From contig PXRZ01000055.1 in assembly GCA_003022945.1 (NCBI GenBank), positions 35,168 to 99,167 on the forward strand: a stretch of DNA of 64,000 bases. The letters run 5' to 3'. The notes below the pieces were generated by a model. That model saw nothing but the letters and a program-made list of their open reading frames with translations. It was not told the DNA's origin and made no database searches. Position 1 is the stretch's first letter, and each line of letters opens with the position of its first letter. This document shows, in pieces, positions 36,292 to 44,283 of this stretch. This DNA is from Halobacteriales archaeon QS_8_69_73 (GTDB lineage Archaea > Halobacteriota > Halobacteria > Halobacteriales > Haloarculaceae). The translations under genes were made by a program, and so were the position numbers.

Positions 36292-38263
36292 TTATGTCGT
36301 TTGTTCTTCAATATTGGATGCGTCAATATCATCAATGTGAGACTGGAGCATCTCGCTTCCAGTTCGCTGAGCTTTCCGTTCTAAGATGTCCACGAATTCC
36401 TTCTGTGATTGTCGTGCCATCCGTCGGAGATCACTGTACGTCCGCACGTACATATCATCTGATTCCATCCGTGTATACTCTCGCTGAGCTTTTCGGGAGT
36501 CCGCTAATTTCTCACCCACGACGTAGCCTTCGACCTTTCTTTGGCCGACCGGATCATTACCGTGGAGATCTCTCGCATAGTCGACGTAGTCCTTCAACTG
36601 TTCGAGCTCGTTGATTCCAATTGTGACATCTGAGCGTTTGATCTCAACGACTTTGAGAGTGTTAATGTCACCGAGACAAACGAAGTCGATCCTTCGATTT
36701 GGCTCATCCAGATCGGCATCCGGGAATTGCTCTTCGAGCATTTGACGGAACGTCATCTCGTCGTCTAGATAATCCCAATGAGGGTCAAGAAGCCAAGGAT
36801 TGTCTCCTAAGAAGTCATGGAGGGTCGGTACCTCTTTTGCGTTCGATTCTACGAGTGCGTCAAATTTCTGGATGGCTTTGAGTCGTCCTTTAACCAGCTT
36901 GAGGGAGTTCATCGCATCGAGCACCTCGTATTTATCGAACAGTTCGATCAGTTGCTGGGAATCAGCTGCATCTGACTCGTCAATTTCACGCAGGAGATGA
37001 CTGAAAGCCTTTTGCTGAACACCACTCGAAACGTATGAGGCCATATCTTCCAAAATATCATTATCATACCCTTCACCTTCAGCCAATTTGCCGAGGAAAT
37101 TGTCTGCCAAGTCTTTCTCCCAGTTGTCGAGAGGTTGTATATACCGCTGATATGGCTCTGTTTCTCGAACTTCTTCCATATTCTCCTCACGGCGTTTATT
37201 TGGCCATCTGCCCGCGAAGGAGCTGATTTTCTCGTGCAAGAAGTTGTGAAGGTCCGATGCTGGCGGCTCCTCCCAAACAACTTTGCTCCGGTCTGTGGCA
37301 ATCAAGTCAGTATCTTCGGTGTCGAGGAAGTCGGCATGCACCTCCCCGATCATGTATTGTAGGGCCTGTTGAGCCGTCGTTCCCCCTTCACCGACTCCGA
37401 AGGTATAGGGCTCTTGGACCAGTTTCCCGCGAGCCATTACGACGATACCATTTCCGATATCATCTGGTACTGTGTTTTTCCAAAGTACCAAACCACCCCT
37501 CCACCTCACATTCACCTTCGTCGTCCACTGCTACCCCATCGAACTCTTTAATAAATTGGCATCGGTCTTTGAGATCGCGTTCTCCAACTTCGATCGGGTC
37601 CTCGTTTACGACGACCCGGAAGCTCTCTCCAATAACTCCAAATCGACGAGCTAGCTTCTGGCGTACATAGTCAGCATTCGGTGCCCGCTTTCGCTTGAGT
37701 TCTTTTAAGATAATAACGGATCCTTCTGTCTCCTCGTTTTCTATTACTCCAAAATCGACTATAGTCGGTTCATAGTCTGTTTTGACACGAGGATCATCTG
37801 AAGCACGTTCACGCATTTCGGAGTAGTTCAGTTCAAATTCGACGTACTTACCGTTCTTGTACGTCCATACATTAATTACATTTGCCACACCGAATCCCGC
37901 GAGCTTTCCGATTCCCTTTCTTCCCATCACCTTCCGTGTCTCCCCATCGAGTTCCGTGGTATCGTCGCCTTCGTCCGTGCGACGATTTCGACCTACTACC
38001 AGGAACTTTTTATTTACATCTTCAATAGTCATTCCAAACCCATCGTCTACAATCGTGATCTCATATTCATCATTCATCGGACCATCAGGGATTTGGATAT
38101 CAACTTCAGTTGCCCATGCATCCCATGAGTTAGCCACATATTCAGAAATCACCGCAGGAAGGTTCGTATACATCTTTAATCCAAGGTGCTCCAATACGTT
38201 GAGATCAATTCTCATTTCGAGACGTGGTTCTGCGAATCCAGTACCAGAGGATGGAGATGACAT
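36292..38263 (-). pseudogene. MutL/MORC-like GHKL ATPase fused to a PD-(D/E)xK nuclease domain, split by one frameshift
   Basis: From ATG 38263: EYVANSWDAW (N box, E41/N45/D48), IVDDGFGM (G1, about 72-78), VMGRKGIGKLAGFGVANVI (G2), followed by a transducer-like region to about residue 262. At the A5 run on the coding strand (37475-37479) one base is missing. With a sixth A the protein continues as TVPDDIGNGIVVMARGKLV into the second open frame (to 36292), giving about 655 residues. That part ends with a nuclease-like core: RRIDFVCLGDINTLKVVEIK (D...E-x-K) and ELEQLKDYVDYARDL. MutL-like GHKL ATPases with restriction nucleases are known defence components and the proposed ancestors of MORC proteins (Iyer, Abhiman and Aravind). 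As sequenced, two overlapping ORFs result. Confidence 0.72.
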
Positions 38264-38272
38264 TTATCTACG

Positions 38273-38445
38273 CTAGATTTCCCATTCCCAGATCATAATA
38301 CCCCCGGTCAAATCGTCCTCAATGCACTCGCGGATAGCCTCGACCAGGACATCGGTCCGGTTCCTGCCAAAGAGGTCGGCGATCGCATCGAGGCGCTCAA
38401 CGAGATAGTCCGGAGACTGGAAGTGGACGCGTTAGGAGTCGTCAC
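38273..38445 (-). pseudogene. Ribbon-helix-helix regulator upstream of the ATPase-nuclease
   Basis: The main frame reads RVHFQSPDYLVERLDAIADL, FGRNRTDVLVEAIRECIEDD: a beta-strand followed by two helices, the CopG/MetJ (RHH) DNA-binding fold. It ends at TAG 38273-38275. Upstream in this frame is a TAA. The likely start, GTG 38445 (MTTPN), is one base out of frame; a single missing C at about 38430-38433 would join them into a protein of about 57 residues. The gene lies 9 bases before the ATPase-nuclease start on the same strand, so it is probably the operon's own regulator. Confidence 0.55.
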
Positions 38446-38456
38446 TCCCGCCTATT

Positions 38457-38479
38457 CTATATGCAAATTCTGCATATAG
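38457..38479. promoter_or_regulatory. Perfect palindrome, probable operator
   Basis: CTATATGCA - AATTC - TGCATATAG is a perfect 9-base inverted repeat with a 5-base spacer. It begins 12 bases upstream of the ribbon-helix-helix start codon. An isolated half-site-like TTGCATAT occurs at about 38509-38516. RHH dimers typically bind such short palindromes, so autoregulation of the ATPase-nuclease operon is a reasonable inference. Confidence 0.6.
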
Positions 38480-38699
38480 ATTCACAACGATTTCCTAAGT
38501 GCACAGAGCTTGCATATCAGCACCTTTGAGACAGGAGTGACTCACATCGGTCTCAGCCATCGTGCGCGTTCAGCTCTTCCAAGAACCAGCCGGCCGGTTT
38601 ATGCCGTTCCGAGCGCCGTCGATGTTGCGCATTTCGAGTTTTAGTGACGGTATTCCCTGTCAGCGACCATCCAATCAGAGCACCGAGGTCTCAGCGATT

Positions 38700-38760
38700 T
38701 TCCGGTTACATATATGAGTGATCAGAGTTGCTGGAATTCCGGTTAGATATATAAGTGATC
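38700..38760 (+). repeat. Tandem 24-base promoter-like repeat
   Basis: TTCCGGTTACATATATGAGTGATC-like sequence at 38700-38723 is repeated at 38737-38760 with two differences (22 of 24 identical), 37 bases apart. Each copy contains an AT core that could be a TATA box. The second is placed about 25 bases before ATG 38779, as expected for a leaderless transcript. The first could be a duplicated promoter or a regulator site. Confidence 0.6.
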
Positions 38761-38778
38761 GCGATGATCTTAAATACG

Positions 38779-39391
38779 ATGCTCCTCGAGAAGCCCGCTC
38801 GGGAATACGGGTTCAAGAAAGAACGGCTCTACCGGGTCCTCCTGAACCACGCCGGTGGTGAGCGAAGCCGCTACGGGATCGCCAAGGAGGCGGACATCTT
38901 GTCCTCGTGGGCGTGCAAATACCTCGAACAACTCGCAGAAGAGGAGATCGTTAGGACGCGGTCGTCGTGGATCCATCGACGCTCTACGAGCGCTGGCGGG
39001 AGACGCGGATCGAACCGAACGCGGTCCAGATGTCGCTCCAGCAGCCACTCGATCGAATTCGGGAAGCCGGGCCCGACTATGCCCTCACAACCGACGAGGC
39101 CGAACAGGTCCATCAGGGGTTTCTCTTTCCATCGACGACGGCGCTGTACGTCCGGGAGGCCGACATCGAGGAGTGGCTGGACCTGGTCGCGGAAGAGGGA
39201 TTCGTCAGTGGCGGCAACGCTGAACTGCGAGCGACCGACGAACACGTTTTTTACAACGCACAAACGGTTGACGACGTTACCACGGTCTCCATTTCCCCCA
39301 CTTGATCGTTGACCTGCTCGACGAGGACGACCCTGCAGTCGAAGCCGCGAATCGGCTCATAACCCGCTACCACGACGCGAATCCGGAGTAG
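38779..39391 (+). pseudogene. Winged-helix regulator with AbiEi-like C-terminal domain, two frameshifts
   Basis: The N-terminal part reads [59 protein letters not shown]: a winged helix. At about 38960 the frame changes to [68 protein letters not shown]. That resembles the C-terminal part of AbiEi-like regulators (sugar-strand core plus EADIEEWL). At the C5 run 39295-39299 one base is missing, after which the usual ending [20 protein letters not shown] is found, to TAG 39389-39391. The promoter is duplicated (38700-38760). No partner toxin is next to it on this strand. Confidence 0.5.
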
Positions 39392-39407
39392 GACCGCACC
39401 TGACGAC

Positions 39408-39851
39408 TCACGGTGGGTTGGGTTGCTGGAGGTGGTCAAGGTAGCCTGACTCGACGGTATCCCGCCAGAGTTGGAGCACGGCCAGCGTGACCAGTGGAAC
39501 TACTTCGACTTCGATACACGATGGAACTGCGTCGTGATCGGCAGTCGGTGGTTCGTGGAAGTGCTTCTCGGGGACATCCGTCCGGGGATGGCGGTCGTAG
39601 CGGTAGTTGAATTCCTCGCCTTCGGTGTAATGATATCTGTAATATCCGTTCTCGGTCCACGTCACGTCGAACCGGCCCGTGTCGGCCCGGATGCCGGCGT
39701 CCAGAGATAGATGCAGGGTCTGGGGATCGAGCGACGAATCGAACGTCGCTTCGGTGACGAGGGGTTCGTACTCTCGGGCGACGGTTCGTGCCGTTTGAAG
39801 TCGCTGCAGGTCCGGTGACCCAGTCTCGACCCGCTCCCAATCGTCGCCCAT
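39408..39851 (-). CDS. TumE-like small protein, module A
   Basis: 147 residues. Distinctive block: TWTENGYYRYHYTEGEEFNY followed by RYDRHPRTDVPEKHFHEPPT. The motif R-(Y/W)-D-x-H-P ... H-F-H-x-P-P resembles the R-x-D-x(3)-H-H-P ... H-H-K-H motif of the TumE family (DUF6516), toxins paired with HTH antitoxins. Its start ATG is directly adjacent to the stop of the HTH gene upstream, with no gap, so the two are cotranslated. A paralogous pair exists at 40813-41756. The toxin role is inference from arrangement and motif. Confidence 0.6.
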   Translation of the reverse strand: MGDDWERVETGSPDLQRLQTARTVAREYEPLVTEATFDSSLDPQTLHLSLDAGIRADTGRFDVTWTENGYYRYHYTEGEEFNYRYDRHPRTDVPEKHFHEPPTADHDAVPSCIEVEVVPLVTLAVLQLWRDTVESGYLDHLQQPNPP

Positions 39852-40349
39852 CTATGCCTCGGCGAGGCGATGGGCTTCGCCGACTTGAAGCGCAGCCTGT
39901 GCGATGGCGAGGTTCCGTCGGGTGGTTCGCCAGCGGCCGATGTCCGCCCACCCATCGTCGCCGTCGTCGAGTTCGACGGCAAGCTCCTCGGGCCCTTCCA
40001 CGCCGTAGGTATCACGATACTCCTGGAGTTGTGCTTTCATCTCGCGGATGCCCTCGATGAGTTCGTCCCGTGAGGTCGTTTCCCGGAGTTCCGCGATTCG
40101 CTCGTCGATCTGGTGGCCTTCGTTGCGCTTGTACAGTGTGGTCCGGCCGTCCTGGGTCGTGGTCCCGATGCCGTCCGCGACGAGTTCTTCGAGGTACTTC
40201 CGCGTCGTCGGCTCGCTGGTGAGCGCGCGGTCGGCGATCTCCGCGGCCGCCGCGAAATCGGTAGTCTCCTCCAGTACAGTCCGGATCCGCTCGCGGCTCG
40301 TGGTCTCCTCGATCCACGCTTCCTTCGCCCGCTCGTTGATATCGGTCAT
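39852..40349 (-). CDS. HTH regulator/antitoxin-like protein, module A
   Basis: 165 residues from ATG 40349: MTDINERAKEAWIEETTSRE, EIADRALTSEPTTRKYLEEL, GIGTTTQDGRTTLYKRNEG (winged helix with a basic wing), then a coiled-coil ELRETTSRDELIEGIREMKA, QLQEYRDTYGVEGPEELAVE, and RWRTTRRNLAIAQAALQVGE. The HTH-plus-helical layout is a common haloarchaeal regulator type. An AT-rich AAATATTTTACC on the minus strand about 25 bases upstream is a good TATA box. It probably represses its own operon with the TumE-like protein. Confidence 0.7.
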   Translation of the reverse strand: MTDINERAKEAWIEETTSRERIRTVLEETTDFAAAAEIADRALTSEPTTRKYLEELVADGIGTTTQDGRTTLYKRNEGHQIDERIAELRETTSRDELIEGIREMKAQLQEYRDTYGVEGPEELAVELDDGDDGWADIGRWRTTRRNLAIAQAALQVGEAHRLAEA

Positions 40350-40812
40350 ATAGCGTCTTCGCACCCTCGGGTAAAATATTTTTTCTAAAGTCGTGTTTAT
40401 TATCTCCTGTTGGATGACGCAGCGTCAGAAGTCGTCGTCAATCAGTGCACGCAGTTCCTCTCACCGAACTCGTATGGCTACGGGTGTCACGTCAGCGATT
40501 TCGGCCAGGCCGGTCCGGTAGTGACTACTGTGCGTCATTTCGGTATCGACTCCACGAGGGCGTGTGGTTGCATCGGTAAGCAGTTATAGTAACCACTACG
40601 AGTGATTCGTTCGTTTCCACTCCTGAGCAGCCATATATACGGGCCGCCGCGAGACCGGCAGGATTGCAGTCGTTCACCGTTGGAGCACCAGCAGATGAGT
40701 TTCACCAGCTCCCTCCCAATTCCACTGACACGGCGAATCTTCCGATGCAAATAGTCTACAGACGCTCGGAACCGTTCGTCGTCAATAATCAAGAGACAGA
40801 ATTAGAGGCCCG
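40350..40812. other. Intergenic region with a short gene remnant
   Basis: Apart from the module A promoter, the minus strand at about 40425-40540 carries MTHSSHYRTGLAEIADVTPV... followed in frame by a TGA and EELRALIDDDF. It looks like the end of a small gene with an in-frame stop. The remaining 270 bases up to module B show no convincing frame. Confidence 0.3.
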
Positions 40813-41244
40813 TCAGTCATCGTGGAGCTGCTTGATCCGCTCAGTAATCCAGTCGAGGACGCCGAACAGCACACCGAGGTGGTGTGTTGCCTCCAGGGTG
40901 GAGGGTTCGACATCGGAGGCCGCGTCCGGCGGTGGATGGAAGTGCGCCTTCGACTCTCCGGGCTTGGGGTGTCGATCCCAACGACACTGCCAAACGTCGT
41001 TATCTCGCGTTTCGACATAATGAACAGTGTGGTCGCCATCCTCAAACCACCGAACGTCGAGTCGTGCCTCCGCAATCGGTGAAGGATACTGATTCTCGCC
41101 GAGAGAGAGTTCCAGCCGCCGTGGTGATATGGTGTCCGGATGGAACGCCCACCTGTCGGCGAGTGGATGTGTAACGGCACGCTGGGCGATCACTTCGAGC
41201 GTGGACACGTCGAGTGGCCCGCTGGAATACTCCTCGCCCGTCAC
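40813..41244 (-). CDS. TumE-like small protein, module B
   Basis: 143 residues. It shares with module A the order LELSLGENQYPSPIAEARLD, VRWFEDGDHTVHYVETRDND and RWDRHPKPGESKAHFHPPPD, then a C-terminal helix HLGVLFGVLDWITERIKQLH. The R-W-D-x-H-P ... H-F-H-P-P-P motif is the best-conserved part between the two copies and is again TumE-like. ATG 41244 overlaps the stop of the HTH gene upstream by four bases. Outside the motif the two copies are diverged, so the duplication is old or the modules arrived separately. Confidence 0.6.
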   Translation of the reverse strand: MTGEEYSSGPLDVSTLEVIAQRAVTHPLADRWAFHPDTISPRRLELSLGENQYPSPIAEARLDVRWFEDGDHTVHYVETRDNDVWQCRWDRHPKPGESKAHFHPPPDAASDVEPSTLEATHHLGVLFGVLDWITERIKQLHDD

Positions 41245-41756
41245 GCGTGTATGCCATCGTCCACGCGTCTTTGTGTGCGCTCGACGGCCCGTCGGAGCAG
41301 TTCGATGTCACGACGGATGGTCCGCCACTCACTCAGGTCCTCCCAGCGCTCATGGAGCGCGTCGTGATCGTCGACCGGTAGGTCAGCAGCCGTGGACACC
41401 GCGTCGGGGGCAGGCACGCCGTACTCGTCCTGGAACGCCTCGTCCTCCGCAATGAGATCGTCGAGCCGATCTCGGAGTTCGTCGGGACCGTGTTCGCGTG
41501 CCAGCGACTCGACTCGCTTCCACTGGAAGTACGAATCATTCCGCCGGTAGCGAGCCGGCCGCCCGTCACGCCGTTCTGCAACTCCCATCTCGGCCAGCTG
41601 TTCGAGCGTGTCGCGAGCTGCGGTTTCGGAGCACGCCGCTCGATCGGCAAACTCCTGGGCAGTGAGGAACGACTGTGACCCCACGAGAACGTCGTAGACG
41701 CGTTGGAACGTCGTCCGATCGTCCTGCCAGCGGTCGGCTGCGCTCGCATCGCTCAT
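41241..41756 (-). CDS. HTH regulator/antitoxin-like protein, module B
   Basis: 171 residues from ATG 41756: MSDASAADRWQDDRTTFQRV, YDVLVGSQSFLTAQEFADRA, ACSETAARDTLEQLAEMGVA, ERRDGRPARYRRNDSYF (winged helix), then acidic coiled-coil sequence RVESLAREHGPDELRDRLDD and RTIRRDIELLRRAVERTQRR. Architecture and gene order match module A. The in-frame extension to 41903 is rejected because it has no promoter-compatible start and the MSDAS start is typical. Confidence 0.68.
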   Translation of the reverse strand: MSDASAADRWQDDRTTFQRVYDVLVGSQSFLTAQEFADRAACSETAARDTLEQLAEMGVAERRDGRPARYRRNDSYFQWKRVESLAREHGPDELRDRLDDLIAEDEAFQDEYGVPAPDAVSTAADLPVDDHDALHERWEDLSEWRTIRRDIELLRRAVERTQRRVDDGIHA

Positions 41757-41880
41757 ACGCCGAGTTCGATCGCCGAAGTGATATATCTTCTCCCAAGCGG
41801 TCATATCTGATCTAATCGGTCGGGTCAGTCTGTTCGAATACCTTGTCAGACTACTTACAGAGGTGTCGTAAGGAGCATCT

Positions 41881-42048
41881 TCACCGAGCGTTGAGACGGT
41901 CAAGTTTGGCTTCGAATTCCGTGATGCGCTCTTCGTTAGCTTCTAACTCGGTTTCGGGCTCGGAGACTCGTTCCTCGATAATCCGTTCTTGTCTGCGAAA
42001 TGTGCCATATCTCTGGCCAGCGCCTCCAGTACGAGTCGGCTCCGTCAT
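41881..42048 (-). CDS. Small coiled-coil protein or C-terminal remnant
   Basis: 55 residues from ATG 42048: MTEPTRTGGAGQRYGTFRRQ, then ERIIEERVSEPETELEANEE and RITEFEAKLDRLNAR, a regular heptad pattern. The frame stays open upstream with plausible coding sequence (ERAVAGVSGYYDPNAAEESD) almost to the tRNA gene but offers no start codon. The 55-residue version may therefore be the end of a longer gene cut at the tRNA. Function unknown. Confidence 0.4.
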   Translation of the reverse strand: MTEPTRTGGAGQRYGTFRRQERIIEERVSEPETELEANEERITEFEAKLDRLNAR

Positions 42049-42223
42049 GGAATCCGACTCTTCGGCTGCATTCGGATCGTAGTACCCGGAAACGCCAGCA
42101 ACCGCACGCTCGATCGCTTCCCCGTTAGCCGCATCTCGCTCCGCTCGGCCGCTGCGACCTCCGGGCTCAGATCGGCTCGGCGTCGTTTCTTCACCCGTTC
42201 GCTCCGCTCGCGGGTTCAGAATG

Positions 42224-42297
42224 TGCCGCCTCCCCGATTTGAACGGGGGACAGCTCGATCTTCAGTCGAGTGCTCTCCCAGTCTGAGCTAAGGCGGC
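42224..42297 (-). tRNA. tRNA-Phe (GAA)
   Basis: Reading the minus strand: acceptor GCCGCCT, D arm AGCTCAGACTGGGAGAGC, anticodon loop CTGAAGA with anticodon GAA, T arm CCCCGTTCAAATCGGGG and acceptor AGGCGGC, with discriminator A at 42224. The seven-pair acceptor stem is complete. Its 3' end faces the accessory island, the usual side for integration of mobile elements. Confidence 0.93.
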
Positions 42298-42420
42298 TCA
42301 TTCGAGCGAATGCCGACGCACTCAAAAAGGGTTTCGAAAGCCGGCGTGGGGTCGGCGGCCATGCGTCGCGGTTCTCGACCGAGGCGGCGCACGGTCCACA
42401 CTGGCGCTGCGAGGGACCCG
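42298..42420. other. Promoter-side gap before tRNA-Phe
   Basis: These 123 bases hold no gene. They lie upstream of tRNA-Phe on the minus strand and downstream of the next protein gene. Confidence 0.3.
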
Positions 42421-42744
42421 TCAGCCGTCGGCAGCGGGGTCAGAAGCCGTCTCGCTGCGGTCCCACGGCTGCTGGCCTGCTCGACACGCGTCGGCGGCGG
42501 CGCTCGGACACTGACACACGATTAGGTCGTACGAGGGGAGCTGCGGGTCGTACCGCCGCAACCTCGCGCGGTACCACTCGGTCAGACGGGCGGCGGTACG
42601 CGCGGCCGCGCGGTCCGGGAACCGGTGGCCTGCGGCGGGAACCGGTCGGTCGCCGGTCCGGGCGCAGGCGACGTAGTACCGGCCGTCGGCGCTCGCGAGC
42701 GCCTCGATGCGGTCTCTGATGCCGGTCAGGGTCGAGTCGTGCAT
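42421..42744 (-). CDS. Uncharacterised haloarchaeal protein of about 107 residues
   Basis: From ATG 42744: MHDSTLTGIRDRIEALASAD, GRYYVACARTGDRPVPAAGH, RFPDRAAARTAARLTEWYRA, RLRRYDPQLPSYDLIVCQCP. The compact alpha/beta pattern ending in YDLIVC is a conserved small haloarchaeal family without assigned function. It follows the Tat-exported protein gene by 25 bases on the same strand, so the two may be cotranscribed. Confidence 0.6.
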   Translation of the reverse strand: MHDSTLTGIRDRIEALASADGRYYVACARTGDRPVPAAGHRFPDRAAARTAARLTEWYRARLRRYDPQLPSYDLIVCQCPSAAADACRAGQQPWDRSETASDPAADG

Positions 42745-42769
42745 CTCGGGGTGTCGGAGCCGGCGGCCG

Positions 42770-44152
42770 CTACGCCGCCGCGACGTCGTCGAGCAGCCGG
42801 TGCAGCGCCGCCACGGAGTTCTCGACGTCCCATGGCGGGCGGGCCGTCTCGAGTTCCTCCCGGAGGACGCCGAGTTCCTCGTCGACGGCCGACCGCGTCT
42901 CGCCGTCGAGGTCCGACACCATCGCCTCGAAGCGCGCCTCCATCCGCGCGAGAAATCCCCGGGCGTCCCAGTACTCATCGTACAGTTCGATGGCCTCGCC
43001 GTCGGTGACCGCTGCGTCGTACTCGTCGGCGACCCGGTCGGCCAGTGCGAGGAAAACGGCGGCGTCAAATGGGGTGCTGTCGGCGTACTCGGCCGGGACG
43101 GCGACCGAGACGGCCTCCTCGACGAGCGGGAGCACGTCCTCAGCGACGTATCGTTCGTACTCCGCAGCGGTAGCGGAGGCCGCGCGGTCGTCGACCGCCG
43201 CCATCCGGTCGAGCAGCCGCTCCGACAGGTCGGGGTCAGTGCGCCGGACCGGCGGCAGAAGCGTCAGCAGGTAATCCGAGCCGTGGCCGGCGTGCAGGCC
43301 GGCATCGCGGCTCCCGACGTCGGCCAGCGCGACCGACGACCGGAGGTGGCCGCGGACCTCCTCGGCGCTGCGGACGTATGTCAGCGCGTCCTCGCGGTCC
43401 TCGACGGTCGCGCTCGGGAGGTCCGCGGCGGCGGCCGTCCGGACGCGGAACCGCCGTATCGTCCCGGCGACGGCCGACGGCGGGTCGCGCGCCTCCATCT
43501 CCGAGCGCAGGCGGTCGAGACTGTCGCCCCCGGCGCCGTCTACGGCAGCACTGATGCCGTCGTGACGCTCCTCGATACGGACGAGGAACCCCCGGCCGTC
43601 CCAGTACTCGCCTTCCTCTTGGACGGTCCCATCGGCGGTGACGGCCGCGTCGTACTCCTCGGCGATGCGGCCCGCCAGCGCGTTCATCACGCGTACGTCG
43701 AAGGCCGTCGACTCCCGTGTCTCGCCGTCGACCACCAGCCCGACCGCCTCGTCGAGCAGCGGGTACACCTCCCCGGTGACGAAGGCGTCGAACGCGCCCG
43801 CGTCGTCGGACTCGACCCGCTTCGGGACCTCGTTGAGCCGGGCCCGCAACCGGGTGGCCAGCTCCGGGTCCTCGTCGCGGACCGGCGGGAGAACGGCCGC
43901 GAAGTAGTCGCCACCGTGGCCCGCGTGAAACGCGGCGTCCGCCCGGCGGCCGCGTTCGAGTAGGGTCGTCGCGGAGACGAGGTGTCCGCGCACCTCCTCG
44001 ACGTTCCGGGCGTACTCGACGGCCGCCTCCGCCGGCTCGGCCGCCCCATCGTCCGCGTCGTCCGTTTCGGTCGTCCGGGCCGCCCCGAATCCGACCAGTG
44101 CTGTGCCGACGAGACCACCTGCCGCGCCGAGAAGCGTCCGTCGCTTTGGCAT
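42770..44152 (-). CDS. Tat-exported protein with duplicated helical domain (DUF5059-like)
   Basis: 460 residues. The N-terminus KRRTLLGAAGGLVGTALVGF is a twin-arginine signal (RR-x-L-L). The rest is a tandem duplication. Each half starts with Y-(A/V)-R-x(2)-EEVRGHL (about residues 47 and 257) and continues A-x-x-HAGHG-x-DY (HAGHGGDYFAAVLPPVRDED; HAGHGSDYLLTLLPPVRRTD), and each has an EYWD-x-RGFL motif. The conserved His/Glu/Asp residues could bind metal. Upstream is a perfect DtxR-type palindrome (44157-44172), so expression is probably iron-controlled. The pattern fits a periplasm-facing, membrane-proximal protein in metal handling; this role is inferred. Confidence 0.72.
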   Translation of the reverse strand: MPKRRTLLGAAGGLVGTALVGFGAARTTETDDADDGAAEPAEAAVEYARNVEEVRGHLVSATTLLERGRRADAAFHAGHGGDYFAAVLPPVRDEDPELATRLRARLNEVPKRVESDDAGAFDAFVTGEVYPLLDEAVGLVVDGETRESTAFDVRVMNALAGRIAEEYDAAVTADGTVQEEGEYWDGRGFLVRIEERHDGISAAVDGAGGDSLDRLRSEMEARDPPSAVAGTIRRFRVRTAAAADLPSATVEDREDALTYVRSAEEVRGHLRSSVALADVGSRDAGLHAGHGSDYLLTLLPPVRRTDPDLSERLLDRMAAVDDRAASATAAEYERYVAEDVLPLVEEAVSVAVPAEYADSTPFDAAVFLALADRVADEYDAAVTDGEAIELYDEYWDARGFLARMEARFEAMVSDLDGETRSAVDEELGVLREELETARPPWDVENSVAALHRLLDDVAAA

Positions 44153-44156
44153 GTGA

Positions 44157-44172
44157 TTTAGGCCAGCCTAAA
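44157..44172. promoter_or_regulatory. DtxR/SirR-type iron box
   Basis: TTTAGGC-CA-GCCTAAA is a perfect palindrome and matches the TTAGGC...GCCTAA core bound by DtxR-family metal-dependent repressors, which haloarchaea use for iron control. It lies 4 bases upstream of the start codon of the Tat-exported protein, over the expected transcription start, so binding would block initiation. Confidence 0.72.
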
Positions 44173-44283
44173 AGAACTAAATAGTGGCGGTCCGCGGCCG
44201 GCACGGGACACGGACGACCTCTACGGGATCGCTCGCGGACGCGGCTCGAAACGGGTAACTGGCCCGAGAACGGAACGGACGGT

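Noticed and set aside
42224..42297. att site duplication for tRNA-Phe
   Set aside because: I looked for a second copy of the tRNA-Phe tail on the island side and found none, so no attachment-site feature is listed.
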